From: Planctomycetaceae bacterium
GTDB taxonomy: Bacteria > Planctomycetota > Planctomycetia > Planctomycetales > Planctomycetaceae
Reading direction: 5' to 3'
Length of the DNA: 11,565 bases
NCBI GenBank assembly: GCA_016795125.1
Contig: JAEUIG010000843.1
Location: 1 to 11,565, forward strand
Position numbers and translations under genes: made by a program. Shown piece by piece: positions 6,765 to 11,565 of this stretch. Under the pieces are notes generated by a model. The model saw nothing but the letters and a program-made list of their open reading frames with translations. It did no database searches and was not told where the DNA came from. Numbering within the stretch: position 1 is the stretch's first letter; every line of letters starts with the position of its first letter.

Positions 6765-8816
6765 TCACGCTGCTTCCTGCCCGGTGGCCGGCTTCGGGCC
6801 GATCGACTTCGAGCCCCCCTTTTTCGTGCGGGCCTTGAGATCGAACAGCCCGAAGATTTCGCTGGCGTTCATGCTCAGCGATTCGTTCGTCGAGTCGCCC
6901 TCGCCGAGGACGCGCGCGAACAGGTCACGCTTCTCCTTGAGCACCTTGTCGATCTTCTCTTCGATCGTGTCCTTGCAGATGAACTTGCTGACGATCACCT
7001 GCGTTTTCTGGCCGATGCGGTGCGCCCGGTTGATCGCCTGGTCTTCAACCGCCGGGTTCCACCATCGATCATACAGGAAGACGTAACCCGCGAACTGCAG
7101 GTTGAGGCCGACCGCGCCCGTCCCGTAGCTCATGAGCAGCAGGTGGGCCTTGTCGTCCTCCTTGAAGCGCTTCAGGATCGGCTCGCGTTTCGCGGTCGGG
7201 ATTCCGCCGTGGTAGATCAGCGGGTTGACATCGGTCAGCCGTGCCGCGAGCCAGTCGATCGTCTTCGTCCACTGGCTGAACAGAATGGCCTTGCCGCCGC
7301 ATGCGGCAATTTCTTCCATGTCGGCCTGCAGCCGGTCGAGTTTGGACGACTCCCCCGTCAATGGGTCGAAATTGGTGATCTGCTTCAGCCGCAGCACGAG
7401 TTCGAAGATGTGCTGCACCGTGATCGACTCCCCCATGTCGTTGAGCTGGATCACGCCGTCCTTCTCGGCCTGTTCGTAGGCCAGCTTCTGCGCGGGACTC
7501 AGCTCGATGATCTCGTCGCGATCAAATCGCGGCGGAAGATCCGTCATCACGAGGTTCTTGGTTCGCCGCAGCACATACTCCTGGCTGAGCCGCGTGAGCT
7601 GTCGGATGTCCGGGGCGCTGCGCGGCGGGATGACCCCCATGAACTCGAACAGCGACGCCATTTCCTCCGGCCGGTTCTCGATCGGCGTGCCGGTCAGGCA
7701 CAGGCTGCGCTTGCGCGGAATGCCCCGCACGACCGTCGAGGTGAGCGAGTCGCGATTCTTGATCCGCTGCGCTTCGTCGAGGACGACGAGATCGAAGCGG
7801 GGGAGGGACGAGGGGGCAGGGGATAGGGGACTGGCGACTGGGGACTGGGGCGAGGCCTGAGTTTCGAGAAAGGGGGGGGGCTGATCGTTGAGGGTTGATC
7901 GCCCGGTTTCTGATGCGGGAGTCTTGACCCGGCGGAGCACGCGGCCGAGTCCGTCGATGTTGAGATCCTTGCCGGACCCCTGGCCGCTGAGGGCGGACTC
8001 CTCCTTGAGCATCTCCTGGAAGTCGCGGACGACGAGTTCGTAATTGGCGAGCAGCACCTGGGCGCCGGGGATCTGCCACAGCAGCCGGCGGCGCGGGCCA
8101 TCGCCGTCGACGGTCGTGACGGGCAGTTCCTCAGCCCACATCTTGAATTCGCGCTGCCAATTGGGAATCAGAGGCTTCGGACAGACGAGCAGCACGCGGC
8201 GCACCTGTCCGGCGCGGAGCAGCAGCCGCAGTGCGGTGATGGTCTGCATCGTTTTGCCGAGGCCCATTTCGTCGGCGAGCAATGCGGCTTTCTGCGCGAA
8301 CAGCCAGGCGATCCCTTCGTACTGATAGGGGAACGGCTCGAACGGCATGATGAGTTCCTGTCCGCGCAGCCACGATTCGAGCGGCGGCTGGAGCAGGTAG
8401 AACAACCGGTCCTCGAGCGACAGGGCGTCGGCGGGGGGCCGGACCCGTGTCGACTTCCGCGCCGGCTCACCGTTCCCGGCGGGCGGTTTCGCGGGTGCAA
8501 TCGGGCGCACCGCCTGCTGTTCCTCGCGCGGCGCGGTGACCGGTGCGAGTTCGATGCCTTCGGGGAACTTCAGTCCGGCCGTCTTCAGTTTTGCCCAGAA
8601 AGGTTTCCAGCTCGGGACGAAGCGCGGCGGGCCGAACAGCGGGACGGATTGAGCGTCGATGCGCGGAGCGCGCTTCAGGGCGCCGTTGGCCCCCGTGGCG
8701 GCGACGTCGGGCACGGAGAGATGCGTGCCGTACGCATCAATCGCCACGTCCCAGTCGAGTGCATCGGCGAGCTTCGACATGCGATCGTTTAGCGGCGAGC
8801 CGAAGGCGACGCTCAC
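6765..8816 (-). CDS. SNF2-family DEAD/DEAH-like helicase (ATPase)
   Basis: This encodes 683 aa of a SNF2-type double-stranded-DNA translocase or remodeller. Motifs in order: Q-like region FPYQYEGIAWLF (162-173), Walker A DEMGLGKT (182-189), motif Ia VLLVCPKPLIPNW, Walker B DEAQ (347-350), motif III LTGTPIEN (374-381), motif IV AILFSQW (510-516), motif V YGTGAVGLNL (564-573) and motif VI RAHRIGQ (597-603). The CKDTIEEKI block typical of SNF2 C-termini follows. I chose the GTG at 8816, which overlaps the stop of the upstream gene as GTGA (8813-8816), over a longer frame to 8975 that would add 53 Arg-rich residues inside the partner gene. An ATG at 8780 is the other candidate. The first 130 residues have no recognised domain. 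Residues 264-340, between motifs Ia and II, form an unusually long, low-complexity insert. Target and cellular role are unknown. Confidence 0.93.
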   Translation of the reverse strand: MSVAFGSPLNDRMSKLADALDWDVAIDAYGTHLSVPDVAATGANGALKRAPRIDAQSVPLFGPPRFVPSWKPFWAKLKTAGLKFPEGIELAPVTAPREEQQAVRPIAPAKPPAGNGEPARKSTRVRPPADALSLEDRLFYLLQPPLESWLRGQELIMPFEPFPYQYEGIAWLFAQKAALLADEMGLGKTMQTITALRLLLRAGQVRRVLLVCPKPLIPNWQREFKMWAEELPVTTVDGDGPRRRLLWQIPGAQVLLANYELVVRDFQEMLKEESALSGQGSGKDLNIDGLGRVLRRVKTPASETGRSTLNDQPPPFLETQASPQSPVASPLSPAPSSLPRFDLVVLDEAQRIKNRDSLTSTVVRGIPRKRSLCLTGTPIENRPEEMASLFEFMGVIPPRSAPDIRQLTRLSQEYVLRRTKNLVMTDLPPRFDRDEIIELSPAQKLAYEQAEKDGVIQLNDMGESITVQHIFELVLRLKQITNFDPLTGESSKLDRLQADMEEIAACGGKAILFSQWTKTIDWLAARLTDVNPLIYHGGIPTAKREPILKRFKEDDKAHLLLMSYGTGAVGLNLQFAGYVFLYDRWWNPAVEDQAINRAHRIGQKTQVIVSKFICKDTIEEKIDKVLKEKRDLFARVLGEGDSTNESLSMNASEIFGLFDLKARTKKGGSKSIGPKPATGQEAA
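7797..7922 (-). repeat. G-rich low-complexity insert inside the helicase gene
   Basis: This stretch encodes helicase residues 299-340 (TPASETGRSTLNDQPPPFLE, then ASPQSPVASPLSPAPSSLPR). On the plus strand it is a chain of G-runs: near 7826-7855 the unit GGGGACTGG or a close variant recurs about three times, preceded by GGCAGGGGATA and followed by a nine-G run at 7872-7880. It differs sharply in composition from the flanking gene and stays in frame. GGGGACT-type strings are a familiar dispersed intergenic repeat, so this looks like repeat DNA absorbed into a surface loop. Confidence 0.6.
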
Positions 8817-9343
8817 GCGACCGCGTTCGTTCGCAGGGTTTCCTTCAGGGCCTCGGTGACGCGTTCCAGCGGCTCGCGGAGATCGGCGTCGCCCGGCAGG
8901 GCGGCGAGGAGTCCGGCGGCGTCGTCGCGATCCTGCGGAAAGTCGGAATGAAACGACAGGTGATGCCGGCCGCACTGCAGCTTCAGCTCATCCGGGAGTT
9001 CGCTCACGTCGTCCTTGGTATTCGCGAGCCGCGCGACCTGCGCCGGAACGTGCAGCCGCAGGTCGAGGAGCGCGTCCTGATCGACGATGATGAGCTGCGG
9101 TTTGATGTCCAGGCGGCCGAACAGCGTCTTGCCGATGAGTTCGGAGTAGACGAACGGCGCGAGCGTGGGACCGTAGAGGATGACCTGCGTCCGGTTGGGT
9201 TTGACCGGCGTGGTGCACTGAAACTCCAGCGGGCGGCCGATCTGGTTGGTGACGAGCACGCCCCCCAGAAAGCCGCCGCCGTCGAGTTCGAGGACACGGA
9301 GGAATCCCAGGCAACCTCCGGCCGTGGTTTTCTGTCCCGACAT
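8813..9343 (-). CDS. Conserved-looking protein of unknown function, coupled to the SNF2 helicase
   Basis: This 176-aa protein starts at the ATG at 9343, with a purine-rich AGGGGGCGGA stretch ending about 7 bases upstream as ribosome-binding site. I do not recognise a named domain. The first 110 residues read as an ordered alpha/beta fold: GFLRVLELDGGGFLGGVLVT, then RPLEFQCTTPVKPNRTQVIL, YGPTLAPFVYSELIGKTLFG and PQLIIVDQDALLDLR. The last 60 residues are more charged (DDVSELPDEL, then an H-rich CGRHHLSFHSDF, then an acidic helix). There is no signal peptide or membrane segment, so it should be cytoplasmic. Its TGA overlaps the GTG of the helicase in a GTGA, the usual sign of translational coupling, so the two proteins probably act together or at fixed ratio. 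The DVDQD and LDLR surroundings hint at a nucleotide- or nuclease-like fold, but no catalytic set can be defended. Confidence 0.88.
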   Translation of the reverse strand: MSGQKTTAGGCLGFLRVLELDGGGFLGGVLVTNQIGRPLEFQCTTPVKPNRTQVILYGPTLAPFVYSELIGKTLFGRLDIKPQLIIVDQDALLDLRLHVPAQVARLANTKDDVSELPDELKLQCGRHHLSFHSDFPQDRDDAAGLLAALPGDADLREPLERVTEALKETLRTNAVA

Positions 9344-9495
9344 CGAGCGTTCCGCCCCCTGGAACCGCGCAGACGACCCCCCGCGACCATCATCGACCTG
9401 CGCCGGCCGGGCACTTGAGCAATCCGGTGTCGGGCCGCACGGTCAGCGTGCGCAAACTGTTGCTGCTGAACAGGCTGCGAGCAGAAGTGACGCCG

Positions 9496-9870
9496 TCAGG
9501 CGGTCTTGACGGTCGTCGCCTGCAGCGCCTCGTCACGGGTGGCGTGATACGGCCACAGCTTGAACAGGCTCATGTTTTCCAGCACCTTGTGGATATGCGG
9601 ATTTGCCGCACAAAACAGGGCCAGTCCGCCGCGGTTGCGGGTTTCCCGGAGCATCGACACGAGCGATCCGATGAATTCCGAGCCGCAGTAGTCCAGTTGC
9701 CCCAAATCAATAATGAGATTGCACTTGGGCGTCTTCAGCAGGTGATTGCGAATGACGTTCGACTCGACGTGGAGATCCTGATAGCGGAACCCGCTCCCCT
9801 GACCTTGGGGAGCGACCACGACCGTCTCGCTGATCTGCTGGACCTGAAAGAGCTTTAAGTGCTTGACCAT
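9496..9870 (-). CDS. STAS-domain protein (anti-sigma factor antagonist-like)
   Basis: This 124-aa protein is a single STAS domain. An N-terminal strand ISETVVVAPQG is followed by the NLIIDLGQLDYCGSEFIGSL core (51-70), then the helix VSMLRETRNRG and the strand GLALFCAAN, and finally helix HIHKVLENMSLFKLW. In SpoIIAA-type proteins the regulatory phospho-Ser lies in the loop after 'D-x-x-x-D-S'; here S64 of CGSEF is the matching residue. The protein is therefore likely to bind a serine-kinase anti-sigma partner (or another effector), but no such kinase or phosphatase gene is adjacent, so the partner is unlinked. The ATG at 9870 has no Shine-Dalgarno, and a TAGAAT box lies 7 bases upstream, suggesting a leaderless transcript. 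It is separated from the helicase pair by 152 bp. Confidence 0.88.
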   Translation of the reverse strand: MVKHLKLFQVQQISETVVVAPQGQGSGFRYQDLHVESNVIRNHLLKTPKCNLIIDLGQLDYCGSEFIGSLVSMLRETRNRGGLALFCAANPHIHKVLENMSLFKLWPYHATRDEALQATTVKTA

Positions 9871-9877
9871 GCGGCAG

Positions 9878-9883
9878 ATTCTA
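9878..9883 (-). promoter_or_regulatory. Candidate -10 box giving a leaderless STAS transcript
   Basis: TAGAAT on the minus strand (5 of 6 to consensus) ends seven bases before the ATG at 9870, which places the transcription start at or within a base or two of the start codon. No good -35 is present at 16-18 bp (TTCCGC or CTTCCG). The gene also lacks a Shine-Dalgarno sequence, which fits leaderless initiation. Confidence 0.35.
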
Positions 9884-10032
9884 CCACGGAGACGAACGTG
9901 CGGAAGATGAGTTTTGATGGGCCGTGAGTGTGCGGGACAGGGGCTGGCTCTCCCATGTGCGACTCGCAGGGTTGGCAGCAGGGTGTGGTCACCAATTCGT
10001 GATCGTGCGGACGTTCAACGATCTGTCATAGG

Positions 10033-10193
10033 CCCGGCGTTTACGCCGGGTTGCTGGCCGCGAGACGGGCTCGCCTGAGCCCGGTTCACCGGGCTTCTCG
10101 GTGCGTTGGCTTAAGCCATGTCCGCGAGAAGCCTCGTGAACGAGGCTCAAGTCGCATGAGCGCAGCCCGGTCAACCCAGCGTCAACACCGGGC
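10033..10193. repeat. Cluster of perfect short-loop hairpins
   Basis: Four perfect 7-bp stems with 4-nt loops occur within 115 bases. A: CCCGGCG-TTTA-CGCCGGG (10033-10050). B: CGGGCTC-GCCT-GAGCCCG (10066-10083). C: AGCCCGG-TTCA-CCGGGCT (10078-10095). D: AGCCTCG-TGAA-CGAGGCT (10130-10147). A 9-bp stem also joins GGCTTCTCG (10092-10100) to CGAGAAGCC (10125-10133), enclosing a 12-bp palindrome TGGCTTAAGCCA (10107-10118). Finally GCCCGG (10165-10170) pairs with CCGGGC (10188-10193) across 17 nt that contain GTCAAC twice. B and C share an arm, and the 9-bp stem uses parts of C and D, so the folds compete. Confidence 0.75.
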
Positions 10194-10275
10194 CTGCGAC
10201 AATCCCCTGACTAAACGTCTGTGAGACCCGGAATTGGCGACCACACCCGTAACGGCATCCTTCGACGCGCTGTCC

Positions 10276-10304
10276 GGGACACTCCGTGGCCCTCGTGTTA
10301 CACT
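10276..10304 (+). promoter_or_regulatory. Candidate promoter for the quinone oxidoreductase-like gene
   Basis: GGGACA (10276-10281) and TACACT (10299-10304) each match consensus at 4 of 6 positions with a 17-bp spacer. Transcription would start near 10311, about 23 nt before the ATG at 10334 and downstream of the hairpin cluster. This placement also argues against the GTG at 10286 as the start codon. Confidence 0.4.
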
Positions 10305-10322
10305 CCGGCCTTCCCTCTTGCC

Positions 10323-10327
10323 AGGAG
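10323..10327 (+). promoter_or_regulatory. Ribosome-binding site fixing the oxidoreductase start
   Basis: AGGAG lies six bases before the ATG at 10334, an ideal Shine-Dalgarno arrangement. It selects MRAAFIERTG as the N terminus, which is also where the family alignment begins, over an in-frame GTG 16 codons upstream. Confidence 0.8.
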
Positions 10328-10333
10328 TTGCGC

Positions 10334-11332
10334 ATGCGCGCCGCGTTTATCGAACGAACTGGTCCCGCCGAGTCGATGCAGGTCGGAACATTGTCCGATC
10401 CCGTTCCTGGTCCGGGCCAAGTGCTCGTGCGGGTCGGCGCCTCGGCGGTCAATCCGATCGACACGTACATCCGCAGCGGCGCGGTCGGCATGGCGCAGAA
10501 GTTCCCGTACATCCCGGGCTGCGACCTGGCGGGAACGGTCGACGCAGTTGGTCCCGGCGTGCAGACGTTCCAGCCCGGAGACCGTGTCTGGGGGAGCAAC
10601 CAGAGCCTGTTCGGACGGCAGGGAACATTGTCCGAGCTGGCAGCCGTCGACCAGCAGTGGCTGTATCCGCTGCCGGTGGAGGAGTCGTTCGTCGAAGCTG
10701 CGGCCGGAGCACTGACCGGCATCACGGCGCATCTCGGCCTGTTCCTGCACGCACGGCTGGCGCCGGGGGAATGGGTATTCGTCAACGGCGGCACTGGCGG
10801 CGTCGGATCGGCCGTGGTGCAGCTGGCGAAGGCGGCCGGCGCCCACGTCATTGCGACGGTTGGCAGCACCGATAAGGCAACGCTCTGCAGGCAGCTCGGC
10901 GCCGATCTGGTGTTGGACTATCGCTCGGAGTCGATGGATCAGGAACTGAAGGACTACACCGCAGCGCGCGGCGGCGTCGACATCTGGTGGGAGACACAGC
11001 GCGAACCGAACTTCGACCGGTCGTTCGCGTTCATGCGGCCGCGCGGCCGCATGGTGCTGATGGCCGGACGCGACGCGCGGCCGGTGTTTCCCGTCGGTCC
11101 GTTTTACGTTCGCGAACTGCGGCTGGTCGGGTTCGCCATGTTCAACGCAACGGCCGATGAGCAGCGGCAGTCGGCGGACGACATCAACCGCTGGTTTGCC
11201 TCGGGGAAGTGGCGGCCGATTGTCGGCCAGACGTTCCCGCTGGACGAGGCGGCCGCCGCGCACAAGCTGCAGGAAGACAACACGATCGGCAAGCAGGGGA
11301 CGCTGACGGGGAAGATCGTGGTTGTGCCTTGA
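10334..11332 (+). CDS. Zinc-independent NAD(P)H:quinone oxidoreductase-like MDR protein
   Basis: This 332-aa protein is of usual length for the quinone-oxidoreductase branch of the medium-chain dehydrogenase/reductase superfamily. It has a GroES-like N-terminal half (MRAAFIERTG, PGPGQVLVRVGASAVNPIDT, YIRSG at 45-49, PGCDLAGTVDAVG at 61-73, GDRVWG). The Rossmann half shows NGGTGGVGSAVVQLAKAAGA (151-170), VIATVGSTDKATLCRQLGAD, the DYRSE segment and RGRMVLMAGRDARP. The Cys/Glu ligands for structural and catalytic zinc are absent, so two-electron NAD(P)H-dependent reduction of a quinone or enone is expected in the cytoplasm; the substrate cannot be told. PGCDLAG replaces the usual PGxExAG. The ATG is fixed by AGGAG. 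The gene appears monocistronic and converges on the kinase gene 32 bp downstream. Confidence 0.93.
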   Translation: MRAAFIERTGPAESMQVGTLSDPVPGPGQVLVRVGASAVNPIDTYIRSGAVGMAQKFPYIPGCDLAGTVDAVGPGVQTFQPGDRVWGSNQSLFGRQGTLSELAAVDQQWLYPLPVEESFVEAAAGALTGITAHLGLFLHARLAPGEWVFVNGGTGGVGSAVVQLAKAAGAHVIATVGSTDKATLCRQLGADLVLDYRSESMDQELKDYTAARGGVDIWWETQREPNFDRSFAFMRPRGRMVLMAGRDARPVFPVGPFYVRELRLVGFAMFNATADEQRQSADDINRWFASGKWRPIVGQTFPLDEAAAAHKLQEDNTIGKQGTLTGKIVVVP

Positions 11333-11364
11333 TGCGAAACCGCAAGCGTGGTCGGTAGCGCTTC

Positions 11365-11565
11365 TCAGAAGTGCGGCGGGTTCGCGGGCAATTGCAGCAA
11401 GAATTCGAGTCCACCGGTCGCTGGTTCGGCGACGGCGATCTGTCCCCGGTGCAGCGTGACGATCCGCCAGGCCTTGCACAGTCCGAAACCGAGGCCGCGA
11501 CCCGCCTGGCGTCCGCTGTAAAACGGAGCGAACAGGTGTTTGCGCGAGGGTTCGTCCAGACCGCA
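11365..11565 (-). CDS. Sensor histidine kinase, C-terminal fragment
   Basis: The last 66 residues of a protein that continues past the window edge are visible, ending at a TGA at 11365-11367. They carry the end of a HATPase_c domain: LFAPFYSGRQAG (F-box-like 'F.PFyttK..G' pattern, residues 11-22), the G2-type nucleotide-binding box GRGLGFGLCKAW (22-33), and IVTLHRGQIAVAEPATGGLEF plus LLQLP, the usual final strand. This fits a two-component sensor kinase or related GHKL kinase. G-R-G-L-G-F-G replaces the commoner G-T-G-L-G-L. Input domain, phospho-acceptor His and partner regulator lie outside the window. Confidence 0.85.
   Translation of the reverse strand, partial: CGLDEPSRKHLFAPFYSGRQAGRGLGFGLCKAWRIVTLHRGQIAVAEPATGGLEFLLQLPANPPHF

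Larger units (their letters stand above)
9871..10333. other. 463-bp divergent gene-free region
   Basis: This region separates the minus-strand STAS gene from the plus-strand oxidoreductase gene. Bases 9884-10032 show nothing clear. Bases 10033-10193 hold a cluster of hairpins described separately. The last 60 bases contain the oxidoreductase promoter and ribosome-binding site. A 61-codon minus frame at 9989-10174 is Arg-rich, runs through the hairpins and is not a believable gene. Confidence 0.7.

Noticed and set aside
6381..7826. 481-codon plus-strand open frame opposite the SNF2 helicase
   Set aside because: Antisense shadow across the end of one gene and most of another; the helicase motifs on the minus strand settle which frame is real.
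8817..8975. N-terminal extension of the SNF2 helicase to 8975
   Set aside because: The 53 added residues are an Arg/Pro-rich read-through of the partner gene in another frame; the GTGA overlap start at 8816 is a better fit.
6765..9343. Helicase pair as part of a known anti-phage system (Zorya, DISARM)
   Set aside because: No ZorA/ZorB motor proteins, methylase, phospholipase D or DrmB-like gene is adjacent; the neighbours are housekeeping or envelope genes.
9436..9452. 6-bp hairpin CGCACG-GTCAG-CGTGCG as STAS-gene terminator
   Set aside because: The stem is short and no T-rich tract follows on the minus strand; such hairpins are expected by chance in high-GC DNA.
10165..10193. CRISPR-like repeats in the hairpin island
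   Set aside because: The hairpins differ in sequence and spacing, with no identical direct repeats and no regular spacers; GTCAAC occurs only twice.
10286..10333. Upstream GTG start for the oxidoreductase
   Set aside because: Lies between the candidate -35 and -10 boxes and lacks a ribosome-binding site, while the ATG at 10334 has AGGAG at ideal spacing and matches the family N terminus.

Overview
The window looks like a chromosomal segment of a high-GC planctomycete (phylum Planctomycetota). The argument rests on protein families that are common there and rare elsewhere: a CxxCH cytochrome-like protein with a gluzincin-like tail, a secreted YdjY-domain protein, a DUF1571 protein, and a large membrane protein with two zinc ribbons and a helical-repeat tail. 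Genus cannot be assigned by eye. No tRNA, rRNA, CRISPR array, insertion sequence, prophage or integrase was seen.

Layout, left to right. (1) Positions 2-3950, plus strand: the 3' part of a secreted or cell-envelope haem-motif protein, an inverted-repeat element directly after its stop, a secreted YdjY-domain protein, a 447-bp gene-free stretch holding a G/C-rich 10-bp hairpin repeat and a candidate operator, and a DUF1571 protein. A strong 12-bp terminator hairpin at 3983-4013 closes this half. (2) Positions 4060-9870, minus strand: an 834-aa zinc-ribbon/transmembrane/TPR-like protein with its own candidate promoter, then a two-gene unit (a 176-aa protein of unknown function and a SNF2-family helicase sharing a 4-base GTGA stop/start overlap), then a single-domain STAS protein. 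(3) Positions 9871-10333: a gene-free divergent region with a dense set of perfect 4-nt-loop hairpins at 10033-10147. (4) Positions 10334-11332, plus: a zinc-independent NAD(P)H:quinone-oxidoreductase-like MDR protein. (5) Positions 11365-11565, minus: the C-terminal end of a sensor histidine kinase running off the window.

These are mostly unrelated housekeeping or cell-envelope genes, not one pathway. The only tight functional unit suggested by the DNA is the unknown-protein/SNF2-helicase pair. The most unusual material is non-coding or low-complexity. Two intergenic islands about 8.7 kb apart use the same design of short perfect stems closed by TTCA or TGAA loops. The helicase carries an in-frame, G-rich, repeat-derived insert with a nine-G run between its helicase motifs I and II. 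The gluzincin-like tail of the first protein seems to have lost every catalytic residue.
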